Source: Euglena gracilis (taxonomy: Eukaryota; Euglenida; Euglenophyceae; Euglenales). From it: a stretch of 64,000 bases of DNA. The stretch spans positions 52,977,384 through 53,041,383 of the forward strand of contig CP154955.1 of assembly GCA_039621445.1 (NCBI GenBank), read 5' to 3'. Every line of letters begins with the position of its first letter. Position 1 is the first letter of the stretch. Below the pieces are notes generated by a model. It was not told the origin of the DNA, searched no databases, and was given only the letters and a program-made list of their open reading frames with translations. This document shows, one piece after another, positions 31,301 through 41,782 of this stretch. Both the position numbers and the translations under genes were made by a program.

Positions 31301-34300
31301 TGCACTTTTTCCGGTTTTGCCAGCCATTTGTGCGATTGGTTTTGACCATGGTTTTTCCTGCACCGAAATGCTTTCTGGCAAGACAAATCATGTGCTTGAC
31401 TCTTTGACTCTTTGACACAGAGGAAACTTGGAAAGGTTAACTTTGAAAGATTCGATTTGATCATTCCACATTTCACAAGGAGGCCAACCAGCCAGGAGGG
31501 GGGAGGAAATTAACTGGGTTTGCAGGGGAAAGAAGTTGCACTGCTGGTGCCTTCGAATCAGCATTCACAGCACCACGGAGAGATTTGTCCGGTATTGCCA
31601 GGTTCAGGGCACTGGCCAAAAACAATGTGCGCATCACCAGGGAAGCCATGAACCAAAAACACTACTCAAGAACCTTGAAAACAGTTGTGACTTCCCACAA
31701 CTTCCCACAACTTTCACCGCCAAGCCTCAACTCAAGCGATCTCCAAGGTGAGAAGGGTTTAGAACACCTTGGCGCCGAGGCGGCAGCCATAATAGACGCC
31801 AGCCTTGCCAATGGTGAAGTAGACGCTCCAGTTCAGGGCCTGCCCGATGAGAAGGAGCTGCAGGGCGGTGAAGATTGCATAGGCGTCGGTGCAGGGGATT
31901 GCCTGGGGTCTAATGAATAAGATGTGTACCGAGCGCATACCAATGCAAACCAACCTCCAGGCAGGCTTCTTTGGACCAACCCCATCTTTTTTTTAAGACC
32001 GGGGGGGAGGGGGGGTCCCCCCCACCCACCCACCCCCTGGGGGGGAGGGGGTCCGGGGGACCCACAAAAAAATGGCCGAAAAATCGCGAAAAGTGCTAAA
32101 AATAGAATTTTTTCGGCGCCTGCGGCGCCGAAAAGTATATCCCACCCCCCTCCGGGGGGACCCCCCCGGGGGGGAGGGGGTCCGGCGGACCCAACCCCCC
32201 GCCCCCCCCCCCCGGGGTCCAAACTTAAAAAAATCCCTGTAGCAGGCACACTGGGGGTCGGTTTTGGACCCCAGTGCCTGCCAACCAAGCCTGACACCTT
32301 TGGCGCCTGGGGGGGGGGTGCTATAGCACCACCAACCCCAAAACTCGACCCCCCGGGGGTTGAAAATTCCCTGCCCCCTGCCTGCCCATAGCACCCACCG
32401 CCCCACCCCTGGGGGGGGGGGGCGCACTTCCATGTTCCGTTGTCTTTGGCCTTTTCAACCAGTTCTGGCCAACCCCACCCCAGAGAGTTACCATTCAGGC
32501 TGCCTTTTCTGGACCTTGTCGGCCGGACCAAGCTCTGCCGAGCTTCATTCAATCAATCCCAGCAGGGACGGCAAATTCATAACCTGCTTGGACCTGCACC
32601 TACCCAAGGGTTCGGCACCTCCGGCTGTGGAACCCCCTGGTCAAGAACGCCAGTCGCAGTCAGGCACCGTGTTGGAAGACAAAATTCTGTCCATTTTCGG
32701 CCATCACTGTGACCGAAAACTGTGGCTGTGGGGCAACACGGGCCTGGGAGCAGTGCGTGGCAGCTGGAACCCGTGAATGCAAAAGTGGACGAGGAGGAGG
32801 CTAAGGGTCTGCAGAGGCGGTGGGCCGAGGAGTGCTTGGAAACTTCTGCCCAAACAGCGATGGCAGAATGAACACAATCCAGAATACGAGAGAAAAATGA
32901 GTGGTATGAAAAAAATAACCACCCCCAAAATAAGACCCCTCCCCACCGGTTTGCAGTGAAAGGAAAAAATCTGACAAGTGGACCCCCAAAAGCAAGCATC
33001 CCTGGCAATTTCGAAGAAAAAAAATCCAAAAATGACCACTCCAAAACTATGTAAATTCCCCAAGGATCTGCCAGGTTATTTGGGGAGAGGGTTTACTTCG
33101 ATTTTGGTTTATTTGATTTGGATTTTCACCCGTTTTTCATGCAATTAAAATCAGCAGTTTTGCTCATTGTGGAAAAACTCTTATCATTGCACATGGGAAT
33201 CAACAAAAAAATAATATATAAAAATCATTTTGATGTCGCATTTTTTTCCGTTCAAAAGCAAGGGAAAACCCCCCCAAATAACCTGGCAGGTTGCCAGGTT
33301 ATTGGAACCAACTTCTAGCCCTGCCTCCCCCTGCCAGGTTATTTTCGGCCCCTTTTCAGCGTCGTAAAGGAATATTGCTATAAAAAGGAGGGTGCCAAAT
33401 CAATATGTCAAGAACTGTGTTTGGACAAGAGTTAGGGGGAGCCCAGGGTCACCCGTGGGCCCCCTAAAACCTTGGCCCAGAACACTATTCTTGGTCTGAA
33501 ACTGTGTTTGGGCGAAGATTTAACACTTTTTACGTCTCCAAGTCGGCCCAAACACGGTTTACTGCTGCAGTGTTTCGTCCTGAGATTTTTTTGGGACGCA
33601 GAGAAAAAGGTAACAACAGCTGGGTGAGAGGATCCAGCCTGCTGCCAGCGTTGGATCAGGCTGCTCCAAGAATCCAATGGAAAAATTGGCCAAATCAGCT
33701 CTGGGTGTACTTGCACAGCTGCCGCCAAAATTTTGAGGAGAAACGCTCCCAAGACCAGTTTGACAATTCATTGAGCTGGCCAGCTGACCACCCAGTGGGG
33801 AGTCCCCCTGACACCTGGTGGAGTCCCCCTGCCGTTGATACAGGGGGGGGGGGGGTGTCAAACGACACGCTGTGTCAACGGCACGGAACCATAAAAAAAA
33901 ATCCTCATCATGCCATGATCAGTGCAAATGGGTTGTTGAATTACACGTAGTGCCCAGGCTTCTTTTTAAGACCCCCGGGGGGGGGAGGGGGGGGGTCCCC
34001 CCCCACCCACCCAGGGTGGCGCGGGACCCCCCCCCCGGGGGGGGGGGGCCCGGCCCGGACCCACCCACCCCCCCCCCCTCCCCCCGGGGGGGGGGGGTCT
34101 GCTGACTTAAAAAGAAGCCTGGTAGTGCCCCAACGTGCCAGAATTATTGGCTGCAGCCTTCAAATGCACTTGTCAATCAATGGCTGGCAAAATTTTTTGC
34201 ACTGTGCCCAAAAAATAATTGCAATTGTTGAGAAAAACTTTGCACTCCATCGTTATATTTTTGTTCGATGAAAAAGCCTCACACTGCACCAATGGAAAAG

Positions 34301-37300
34301 ATCCATTCCGGTTGGAGTTTCAAGGGGCAACTGAGCAAAACACAAGATCCAAATGCAAAAAAAAAATGCTTCTGAAATGAAAATATTTTAGGTACAGCGT
34401 GCACCTATTTTTTGGGAGAAAATGCAAACAAATTGGGGTGAAGTGCGAACATTTTTGTGGTCAAGTGCAAACAAATTGACGGAATTTGCAACACATCTGG
34501 GGTGAAGTGCAAAAAAATTGGTCGTTGGGAGTAAAAAAAGGCAAATGTACAAGCAATTGCAAAGCTTGGGTTCAAATCCTGGATGTGGGGCAGTCCGGAC
34601 CTGGATGCATTTGTTAAGGGGCAGTGTCTTCCCCAAGATCGTCCAGGGGTTGCCCCATTCCTTGGGCATCTGCTCGCAGAACTGAATGAGAGGCGCATGG
34701 GAAACGCGAAGGTGCAGGGCAGTGCATGGCTTCCAACCTCCAGTGCGTAAAAAGACGCCATAGAGCGCACCATTCCTAAAGCATGCACCAAGACACAACT
34801 GTTGAATGCTTTGCATTAAAGATTCACAGTGGCATAATGGATGGAGGACGGAAGGAATCGTCTTTGGAAGTAATCGCTTGAAGAGGAATTTGAAATGTGG
34901 GTTGCCAGTCAAACTCATCAATTGGTGTAAATGAGGGGAAAATTAATACTGGTGATGAGATGTGCTGGCAAATTTGGAGTTGACTTTCACTTTATATCTG
35001 ATGGATTTAGGGGGGGGGGCATTTTTTTGACCCTTGGAGGACCCCCAGATATCGAAAGCACCTTTTGTGGGACTCAATCATGGGGAAACTCCCAGATGAA
35101 TGATCTCTTCCGACCAGTTTATGGTAACCCCCCCCAAATATAAACCCCCCCGCCAAATACAAAACCCCCCCCAAATATAAAACCCCCCCTGAGGACCTTG
35201 AAATCCCGCCCAAACATAAAACCCCCCCCTCCGGCGAAAAATTTCGACAAAATATCTCCCAAAATTGTCATTTTTGGCAGATTTGGGAACAATTTTCCAA
35301 AAACTTGTGAAAATTGCTCCTTCGCCCGAAAAATGAAGTTTTTGGACCCCCAAGGGTGGGCGTATTTGTTATTTTGGACCAAAAAAGTGACTACTGGAGC
35401 CCACCGGGAAGTTGATTTTCCCGACCGAATATAAACCCCCCCCCAAATATAAAACCCCCGTGGGGTCTTGAAATTTCCGCCCAATTATAAAACCGGGGGG
35501 GGGTTATATTTGGGGGGGGGTTTAAGATGGTTAAAGGTTATGGTTTGCTTTTTATTGCATCTGAGCCCCATTATTATAAATGCCCTTCAACAAGGCCAAA
35601 AGAATTAAGAAACCAGAATGTTCAACGTCAGCCAAAATCAAAAAAATACTGATTGAAAAATAGTGATTATAGTGATTATATAGTGATGATAGTGAAAAAT
35701 ACCGATTGCTTAGTTGCCAAACATCACAACAAAAAAAAAAGACTCCATTCAGAGAAAAGAAACATTACCCGTACGTCACCCATACGTTTTCAGGGCACTA
35801 ACAAAAAATGGCCCGCGGGAGGTGAGGAACAGGCTTGTGCTTAAGGACCCGGGGGGGGGGGGGTACTGGCTAGCCAATCGGCTAAACGCTGGAAAAAATG
35901 GACTAGCCAGACCCCCCAGGGGCCGGGGGTCCCCCCAACTGGGAAAAAAAATTTTCCTCCGGCACTGCGCGCCGAGGTGGAAATGAGGTTTTTAACAGGG
36001 TTTTGGCTGATTTTGTTCCAAAAAATTCCCAAAAATGGCCAAAAACAGGCATTTTTGGCCATTCTTGGGGCAGGGGTCTTTTTAAGACCGGGGGGGGTCC
36101 CCCCCACCCACCCACCCCCTGGGGGGGGCCCCCCGGGGGGAGGGGGGTCCGGGGGACCCACAAAAAATGGCCGAAAAATCGCGAAAAGTGCTAAAAATAG
36201 AATTTTTTCGGCGCCTGCGTCGCCGAAAAGTATATCCCACCCCCCTCCGGGGGCCCCCCTCCCGGGGGGGGGAGGGGGTCCGGCCCCCCCCCCCTCCCTC
36301 CCCCTCCCCCTCCCCCCCCCCGGGGGTCCAAATTTAAAAAAATCCCTGTCTTGGGGGTCTCAAAAAAAAATTCCGGCACTTCGCGCCGGTCACTGGAAAT
36401 TTTTTTTCCACCAGCTAGCCCTGCTAGCAGACCCCCCCGGGGGGGGGGGGTCTGCTAGAAATCCCACTGGCCAAATTTGGACTAGCTGCAGTCCAGCCCC
36501 CCCAGTACTGCAATCCCTTAAGCACAAGACTGGTGAGGAACCATGCCCCCAAGGCAACAATACCAGTATTCCTTGGGTTACAATGTGGAACAACATTGGC
36601 CAGGGAGAGGAAATGCAACATGGACCCTCGAAAAACACAATGCAAAAAACCCCCAAAAACACAAAAAAAAATGCAACAAAACACTAGTTGCAAGGATTCC
36701 ACAGATTCATGCTGGCAACCCTTCATTCTGTTTCGTAAATGTTCATGATTATTATTCATGATCATTCCTGGTTATTACTTTGTGAAAATCGCAAATCATT
36801 TTGAAGAATTTTACAAAAAAATCATTTCTAAAGCAACGGTGAAGGTGCCTGGGTCAAGCTCAAAGACGGCTGCAACCTCCTTTGAGTCACAGGAAACAAG
36901 ATAAAAGAAATCTGTGTTCCAAAATATTGACCAAATGCCCAATAAAAGCCCCAATAATAATAGAAAATGATTCACAAATTCCCTAACAGACAAAAATAAA
37001 TGCAAATGGCCCAAAATTGCTGACAATTAAGTCAAAAAAAAAAGGCAAAGTGGCCAACAATGCCAAAAAAATCATTGATGTCATTGTGGCCCGCTTTGTT
37101 ATGGACAGTTCAGGAGGAGGCCAGCTCGCAGTTCGCCCCAAGTTCTTGACCTTTTTGCCAGGACTTGTTATCCTCCGCTGACCTCCAGGACATGCAGTAT
37201 TGTGCCAGCTTGCCCAACACCAGCCACCTGTTCTCCATTTCAACAAACTTTTCATCAGGAATAAAACGGTGAAAAGATGGGATGGCACTCTGAATGATGA

Positions 37301-40041
37301 TGGACAGAGGGGAGGGAATAGAGAAGAGCACAAGAGAGAGGGAGAGAAGGTGGCAGAGAGCAAAGGGCAAGAGGAGAGTGAGTATCACCTCGTGTCCATA
37401 TAAATTTTACCATTTGATTGAAATTGGTCCTTGATAGAAAGGATGTTTTCAGAGGGAAAAATTCATAAATGAGAGAAAATATCAGTCACAATTAATTCTG
37501 GTTGTTCGTGATCATTCGTAATTATCTGTGACCAGTATTTTTGATCAGTATTTTGGAACATCCCCAAATCTGCGCTGGTTCGTGATTATTCGTGGTTATT
37601 CGTTGCATAAATTTGTGCGAATCCCTGCTGGAAAATGCCCAGGATTGGCACTTTTCTGCTGGAGGGGACTGATTGAGAAAAATTTCACCTTCTTCAAGGA
37701 AATATTTTATTGTAAACCACACTTTGATGTAATTCTCAGGCAAAAATCGGGCCAAAACTTGGAATTTTTCCAAATTGAAAAAAAATTAGAAAAAAAAGCC
37801 AGGAGAAACCACAAAAAAGCAAAAAAACCCCTCAAATTTTGCTAAAATTTGGAAAACACAAAAAAACCACAAAATGAAGGTGTTTGCATTCACCCCTCCG
37901 CTTGTATGGGAACACATGCACAGACAGGGGAGTTCAACCTTCATCCACACAACTGGATTCAGCCAGACATAGACGTATAGAAGGCGCTCCAGGCTGAAGG
38001 CTGCCAATATAGCATAAGCCCACCACTCCACCTGTCGAAAATGCACATCAGTGCCTTTCGTGGCAGCCAGTGGGAAAGCTTTCATTCTGCAATTCTTAAT
38101 GCAAGGCAAAAATAAGCCACTGGCGTGTCCTACATCTCCACAACATCTCCGCCCCATAAAACCTGAACTTTCTCAACAATAATCAACATGGATGTCTGCA
38201 AAAAAACAAAAAAATTTCATCCATTAGCTGCATAAAAAAAAGCCCTCACCTCACCGCGGTTTTTTAAGCTTAAAGCTCATGAAATAAATCCACATGCAGT
38301 ATTTGACGGCTCATGATACGTCTACCTACCCCCCCCCCTAGTCGTATGACCGGGTTCCTGCAACCTGTGACCGGGGGGGGTGGTCATAACACCCCCATAA
38401 CCTGCAACCTGTGACCGGGGGGTGGTCATAGATGAGGGGGCGGTCGTAGAAGTGTGTGAAAACTGTCCCAAAATGGCAGATTTACCCCCCCAAATGTCCC
38501 ATTTTTCAAAAATCCGGCGCTTCGCGCCGGCAGGGGGGACCTTATTTTGGGGGGGGTCCATTTCATGGATTTTTGCTCGGACCGGCCAGGGGGGGGGACT
38601 TATTTTTGGGGGTTAAATTTTTCGCAACCTGCAACCTGTGACCGGGGGGGGGTGGTCATAACACCCCCAATGACCTGCAACCTGTGACCGGGGGGTGGTC
38701 ATAAATGAGGGGTGGTCGTACGACTAGGGGGGGGGGGTAGGATATCAAATGGCAGTTGTTGCGCGGAACTACAGTGGTGTCCATAAATGTTCACGCCCCC
38801 CGTCCATAAGGATTCATGCCCCCCAGGTGGAAACCATGTTCGATTTGTGAAACATTCCAAACCCATCCATGGCACATCAAATGGATGTACAGTCCCTGGG
38901 CGTAAATTTCCCCCCCCTGGGGAGGGTTTTTTGGGGCTCTTGACCGGGGGGGGGGATTTTCGGCCGTTTCGGGCACTTTGTCCCGTCCCTTCTATTCATT
39001 GAAGCCATGAAGCCTACCGGGATTCGGAATTCATTTGCCGTCTGTTGTGGGGTTGTTATGGTATGTTCCCGAACACCTCTATTCAGGGCGGTGGGTCTTA
39101 TTGATAGATACATGCCGAGGATGGTTCAATGGACAAAAGACCCAAAAGATGCCAAGTCCTCGACCCAGGGGCCAGGGGGGTTGCTATATCCTGGGGGGGG
39201 GGTAGTGGGGGTCGACCGAGAGCGACCATGGTCGCTCTCGGTCGCTCTCGGTCGTGGGCCTGTGAATGTCAAAAAGTGTTTAACCGGGGAAATTGCCGCA
39301 ATATACAAGCAAAAGGCGTTACACACACAAGGGATTTTGTTATTTTAGGGCCCTGGAACAGTTGCCTACGCCGCTACATGGCAAAAAAGGTGGAAAAAAA
39401 TCCCGGTAGGAATTACCCATAGCGACCGAGAGCGACCATGGTCGACCCCCACTACCCCCCCCCCAGGCCAGAACCGGGAGCCCAGGGGCCATGCAAGTGG
39501 TGAAGCTGTGATGCCCTTGCATGTACAAAAAAAACAAGTGGGTGGTCCCAACCCACCTGCCTTAGCTGTTCCTATGGGCTGAAGGGGGGGGGGAAGTTTT
39601 CGCCCGTTTCGGAGCCTTTTGCAAAACCAGGAAAATTCCCAAATTTCAAGGGGGGGAAATTTTCGGGGGGGGGGACAATTTACGCCCAGGGACTGTACTT
39701 TAACCGCAACGGGCACCCTTTAACATTTTGCTTGCTGGCCAACGCCTCCGTGTCCTTTTCTGCAGATTTTATGGGTCCGAGGATTGTGAGAAAGGCATTG
39801 GGCATGGGTTTTTGGGACTCCCCTTTTGGCCCTTTCGGGTAATTCTCACAGAAACCAATGCAAACACGCTATTGCTTGAGTTTCCAGTGCCGAGACCCAA
39901 ACACAAGAGCCTACTGCAAGCCACGTGATGCACGTGAGGGAAGGGAACAACCTGAGGGATGGGGGTCAACAGCCCGTGGATGACCCGGCTGCAAAGGTTT
40001 AGCAAGGCGTTGGAATCCCCAAGATAGCCGAGGAACAATGC
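28143..40041 (-). CDS. PEMT/PLMT-like phospholipid N-methyltransferase gene, at least five exons
   Basis: Proposed join on the minus strand: 40041-39952, 38031-37939, 37247-37183, 31909-31768, 28316-28143. All junctions have GT/AG and all phases fit (188 codons). The order of motifs matches plant/algal PLMT: a membrane helix ending LYVYVWLNPVVWMK, LGKLAQYC, LLLIGQALNWSVYF, KAGVYYGCRLGAK, then PPFTLCRHPQYIGAMLSLLG, the S-adenosylmethionine-binding RHPQYxG segment. The enzyme would add methyl groups to phosphatidyl-N-methylethanolamine at the ER on the way to phosphatidylcholine. The final acidic C-terminal exon and the true N-terminus were not found. Introns are 691-5273 nt and carry many MITEs. 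Related ICMT-type methyltransferases share the RHPxYxG motif and are the main alternative. Confidence 0.7.
28388..28620. mobile_element. C-tract MITE family H, degraded copy
   Basis: TTTCTAAAAGAAATCAAC at about 28493 and the ends TTAACCCCCTCCCCC / TTCCATTAGGGGTT parallel 25785-25977. Central GCCGCCAGAGGTGGTGG. Confidence 0.5.
28968..29311. mobile_element. hAT-like MITE family C with perfect target-site duplication
   Basis: Inverted ends CATACCATTGCTTA...TAAGCAATGGTATG are flanked by the perfect 8-bp duplication GTGCCCAC (28960-28967 and 29312-29319). Internal CCAGTCAGTCACT repeats and a central CCGGCGCCTTCGGCGCCGG hairpin. No open frame of its own. Confidence 0.9.
29320..30750. other. Intron 4 DNA downstream of family C; no gene seen
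   Basis: Contains a degraded CAGCGCTTTGCGCTGG hairpin with C/G runs at about 30395-30470, suggesting an old MITE, and GGCTGGAAAAAGGCTG words near 29630 and 30600. The rest is unremarkable. Confidence 0.35.
30751..31140. mobile_element. C-tract MITE family A, copy 1
   Basis: Inverted ends CCCCCCCTAATAAGTGC and GCACTTATTAGTGGGGGG. Repeated TGCGCACTTATTAGGG words and a conserved 150-bp centre with GGACGTAGTTTCGGACCCC. Second copy at 40489-40859. Confidence 0.78.
31160..31405. repeat. Three tandem copies of an ~86-bp unit
   Basis: Each unit holds TTGACCATGGTTTTTCCTG, GAAATG(T/C)TTTCTGGCA and GACAACTCATGCA. The units begin near 31168, 31251 and 31342. No function visible. Confidence 0.85.
31768..31909 (-). 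CDS. PEMT/PLMT-like gene, fourth visible exon
   Basis: Acceptor TTATTCATTAG| at 31910, donor GCCAAG|gtgttc, 142 nt. Encodes AIFTALQLLLIGQALNWSVY and KAGVYYGCRLGAK, the conserved mid-region of PLMT. A second AG seven bases in would break the phase. Confidence 0.72.
31979..32245. mobile_element. MITE family F, copy 1
   Basis: TTTTTTAAGACCGGGGG to TTAAAAAAATCCCTG, with AATTTTTTCGGCGCCTGC and the CGGCGCCTGCGGCGCCG hairpin. Nearly identical inside to 36071-36348. Left terminus partly lost. Confidence 0.7.
32246..33261. other. Intronic sequence with C/G patch
   Basis: 32245-32430 is a C/G-tract patch with TGCTATAGCACCA and CCCATAGCACCCACC in inverted order, probably another MITE. 32430-33260 shows no exon with usable splice sites. 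Confidence 0.35.
33262..33400. repeat. Family Y, copy 2
   Basis: CCCCCCAAATAACCTGGCAG, ATTGGAACCAACTT and CAGCGTCGTAAAGGAA match 13.29-13.43 kb. Confidence 0.55.
33410..33562. repeat. Palindrome-rich repeat, family S copy 1
   Basis: AAACTGTGTTTGGGCGAAG and GGCCCAAACACGGTTT flank CCTAAAACCTTGGCCCAGAA. It is related in inverted orientation to 47042-47222 inside the first recombinase-derived element. Confidence 0.6.
33955..34121. mobile_element. CAGG-type MITE with perfect target-site duplication
   Basis: Inverted ends CAGGCTTCTTTTTAAG...CTTAAAAAGAAGCCTG flanked by GTAGTGCC at 33947-33954 and 34122-34129. The 167-bp body is almost only C and G runs. Confidence 0.9.
34130..35124. other. Intronic sequence, nothing assigned
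   Basis: A minus-strand frame is open from 34921 to 34388 but lacks a family match. AAGTGCAAA(C/A)AAATTG words repeat at 34390-34520 and resemble 41.0-41.3 kb. Confidence 0.3.
35125..35524. mobile_element. C-tract MITE family B, copy 2
   Basis: Ends TAACCCCCCCCAAATATAAA and the inverse ATTTGGGGGGGGGTTTA. Aligns along its length with 12616-13035, for example TTGGGAACAATTTT and GACCCCCAAGGGTGGG. It lies in the large third visible intron of the PEMT-like gene. Confidence 0.8.
35830..36532. mobile_element. hAT-like MITE family D, copy 3, with perfect duplication and nested insertion
   Basis: Ends CAGGCTTGTGCTTAAGG and CCTTAAGCACAAGACTG (one mismatch) flanked by GTGAGGAA at 35822-35829 and 36533-36540. 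The interior matches 5004-5435 (GGCTAGCCAATCGGCTA, GACTAGCTGCAGTCCAGCC). It is split at 36071 by a family F element. Confidence 0.92.
36071..36348. mobile_element. Family F MITE nested in family D, with perfect duplication
   Basis: Runs from CAGGGGTCTTTTTAAGACC to TTAAAAAAATCCCTG. The 8-bp duplication TCTTGGGG lies at 36063-36070 and 36349-36356. Contains the CGGCGCCTGCGTCGCCG hairpin. Removing it with one duplication restores the family D sequence. Confidence 0.92.
36541..37182. other. Intronic sequence
   Basis: AT-rich with few C/G runs. A minus-strand stretch at 36815-36890 (after an AG) reads EVAAVFELDPGTFTVALE and might be an alternative exon, but no matching donor was found. Confidence 0.3.
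37183..37247 (-). CDS. PEMT/PLMT-like gene, third visible exon
   Basis: Acceptor CTGATGAAAAG|, donor TGGAG|gtcagc, 65 nt. Encodes FVEMENRWLVLGKLAQYCM; ends in phase 2, matching the next exon. Confidence 0.58.
37939..38031 (-). CDS. PEMT/PLMT-like gene, second visible exon
   Basis: Acceptor TTTTCGACAG|, donor ATGAAG|gttgaa, 93 nt in phase 0. Encodes AYAILAAFSLERLLYVYVWL and NPVVWMK. Confidence 0.68.
38327..38739. mobile_element. C-tract MITE family G, complete copy with a family K piece inside
   Basis: Ends TACCCCCCCCCCTAGTCGTA and its inverse near 38712-38739. Repeated CCTGCAACCTGTGACCGGGG at four sites. The middle (about 38460-38620) is K-like, with CCGGCGCTTCGCGCCGG. Confidence 0.75.
38772..38830. 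repeat. Tc1/mariner-like terminal repeat fragment
   Basis: TACAGTGGTGTCCATAAATG strongly resembles termini of Tc1/mariner transposons. No partner end found nearby. Confidence 0.5.
38889..39696. mobile_element. Tc1/mariner-like MITE with TA target and perfect ends
   Basis: CAGTCCCTGGGCGTAAATT at the left is perfectly repeated in inverse at the right, with TA on both sides (38887-38908 and 39677-39698 including TA and one more base). CAGT ends with TA targets are typical of Tc1/mariner. C/G runs and TTTTCGGCCGTTTCGG words lie just inside each end. A second element is nested at 39191-39466. Confidence 0.85.
39191..39466. mobile_element. Nested element with GACCGAGAGCGACCATGGTC palindromes
   Basis: About 27-bp inverted ends start CTGGGGGGGGGGTAGTGGGG. 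Next to each end lies the near-palindrome CGAGAGCGACCATGGTCGCT. The centre shares ACACACAAGGGATTTTGTTA with family M. Confidence 0.7.
39952..40041 (-). CDS. PEMT/PLMT-like gene, first visible exon
   Basis: Strong acceptor CTCTTTTCACAG| and donor CCTCAG|gttgtt, 90 nt, phase 0 on both sides. Encodes ALFLGYLGDSNALLNLCSRV and a short loop. An upstream start exon must exist. Confidence 0.6.
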
Positions 40042-40335
40042 CTGTGAAAAGAGGGGGGGGGAGGGCACTCGTCACCCAGGGCTAGGGCTGTTGGTGAAAC
40101 TTTTTTTGGGAATGATGCAACAACGCCCTCAGGTTATGCCAGGTTAAAAAATTTTGACCCCCCATCATTTTGAGGGTCAAAATGATGGGAACTGGGTGCT
40201 TTGATAGGGTTTTCTTGTATGCGTAATTGTTGCAACCCCCCAGGGCTGCAAAGGACCCCCAAGGGGCCCCCCAACCCGGAAACGTTGGTGAATGCGGCAA
40301 ACTGTACCAAAATAACCATGTGGCAGCCCACCCCA

Positions 40336-40470
40336 CCCTCATGTCCAACAAACACTTAGGTGACAGAAGTTACGGTCTGAACAGGGAGCACGGTTGTTCA
40401 GTAATGGGGAAGTTCAACTTGCGGAGAAAAGTGGCGGTCTGAACAGGGGGTGTTCGTTGGACATGAGGGT
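40336..40470. repeat. Small inverted repeat with internal direct repeat
   Basis: CCCTCATGTCCAACAAACA and TGTTCGTTGGACATGAGGG face each other (one mismatch). CGGTCTGAACAGGG occurs twice between them. Confidence 0.7.
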
Positions 40471-40488
40471 CAGCATTCAATGCTGCTG

Positions 40489-40859
40489 TAAACCCCCCCC
40501 CTAATAAGTGCACAGGTGCGCACATTTCAAGGACGTAGTTTCGGACCCCAAGGGGTGCGCACTTATCGGGCACTGCGCACTTATTAGGGCAAAGCACAAA
40601 ATGCTTGATTTTCTACCATTCTTCTTCAGTTTTCCCCCTCCTTGTGATGTCAAGCAATGAGTCAAGTGATTGAGTGTCAAATTTGGGTTTGGACGATGGA
40701 AATGTTTGGTCTGAGAAGCACAATCCTGAGAACTGTGTGTGCTTTCCGACTATTGATTTCTTCTTTGGAAGGGGGGGTGCGCACCTTTTAGGGAGGTAGC
40801 ATCGGAGCGTTGGGGGGTGCGCACTTATTAGGGCACTGCACATAATTTGGGGGGGGTTA
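40489..40859. mobile_element. C-tract MITE family A, copy 2
   Basis: Ends TAAACCCCCCCCTAATAAG and AATTTGGGGGGGGTTA. The centre GGACGTAGTTTCGGACCCC and AACTGTGTGTGCTTTCC match 30751-31140. Confidence 0.75.
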
Positions 40860-41323
40860 GACTCCAATGCAAAATTTTTTGATAATTTTACAGCTCACCA
40901 AAAGATTTTTTGGAAAAATGATGTGGCAGAGCATGCATTGACCTCAAAAATGTGTCACCTCCATCCTCCCTGAGGGTCCTACTTCGAGCAAAGAGTTACA
41001 CCAAACGTCTGAAATGTTTGCCCACAGCTGGAAAAAATATTTGCTCCAACCTGTCAAATGTTTGCCCACTGTCAAAAAAAATGCATATGCCCAAAAGTCT
41101 CAAAAATTTGCACTCCGTCCCAAATATTTTTGCACTTATCCCGAAAAAATTCGCCCTCTGTCATTTTTGCACAATGGAAAAAAAAGCCTTACACTGCGCA
41201 ATGGAAAAAGATACACTCCGGTTGAAGCTTCAAAGGGCAATTGTGCAAAACAACCGATCCAAGTGCAAAAAAATTCGGAACGAAGGCAAGTATTATTTTT
41301 GAGATAAAGTGCAAAAGAATTGA
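40860..41323. other. No gene assigned
   Basis: Repeats of TTTGCCCAC(A/T)GT and AAGTGCAAA words similar to 34.39-34.53 kb. Nothing else recognised. Confidence 0.3.
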
Positions 41324-41331
41324 CTGGAAGC

Positions 41332-41782
41332 CAGGGGGGGGGAATGCAACTTGGCCCTTCAAATTATGCAAATCAAAAAAATGCAAAAAAATGCAAAAAA
41401 AAATACAAAAAAATGCAAAAAAATGCAACTCGCATAAAAACCTTGAGAAAAAGCTGGAATATGACAGAGCTTTGCTGCCTAAAATCAAAAAATTTTTCCA
41501 GGGCAAAATATTTTATGCAAAAAAACGCAAAAAAATGCAAAAAAATTCCAAACATACGCCAACCAACTACAAAATTTTTTTCAAGAGCAAAATATTTTAT
41601 GTAAAAAATACAAAAAAAATGCAAAAAAATCCAAACATACGGCAACCAACTACAAAAAATTTTTCCAGGGCAAAATATTTTATGCAAAAAATGCAAAAAA
41701 ATGCAAAAAAAAATGCAAATTTCGGGAAAACCTGATTATACAAAAAAAATGGAAATTATGCAAGTTGCATTTCCCCCCCCTG
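41332..41782. mobile_element. CAGG-type element with internal AAAAATGC tandem repeats
   Basis: Ends CAGGGGGGGGGAATGCAACT and the inverse AAGTTGCATTTCCCCCCCCTG, flanked by CTGGAAGC / CTGGAAGT (7 of 8 identical). The interior has three tandem copies of an ~85-bp unit with GCAAAATATTTTATG and many ATGCAAAAAA words. Confidence 0.75.

Noticed and set aside
34500-34620. GGTTCAAATCC resembling a tRNA/SINE B box
   Set aside because: The supposed T-stem relies on several G-T pairs, no A box at proper distance and no acceptor stem were found.
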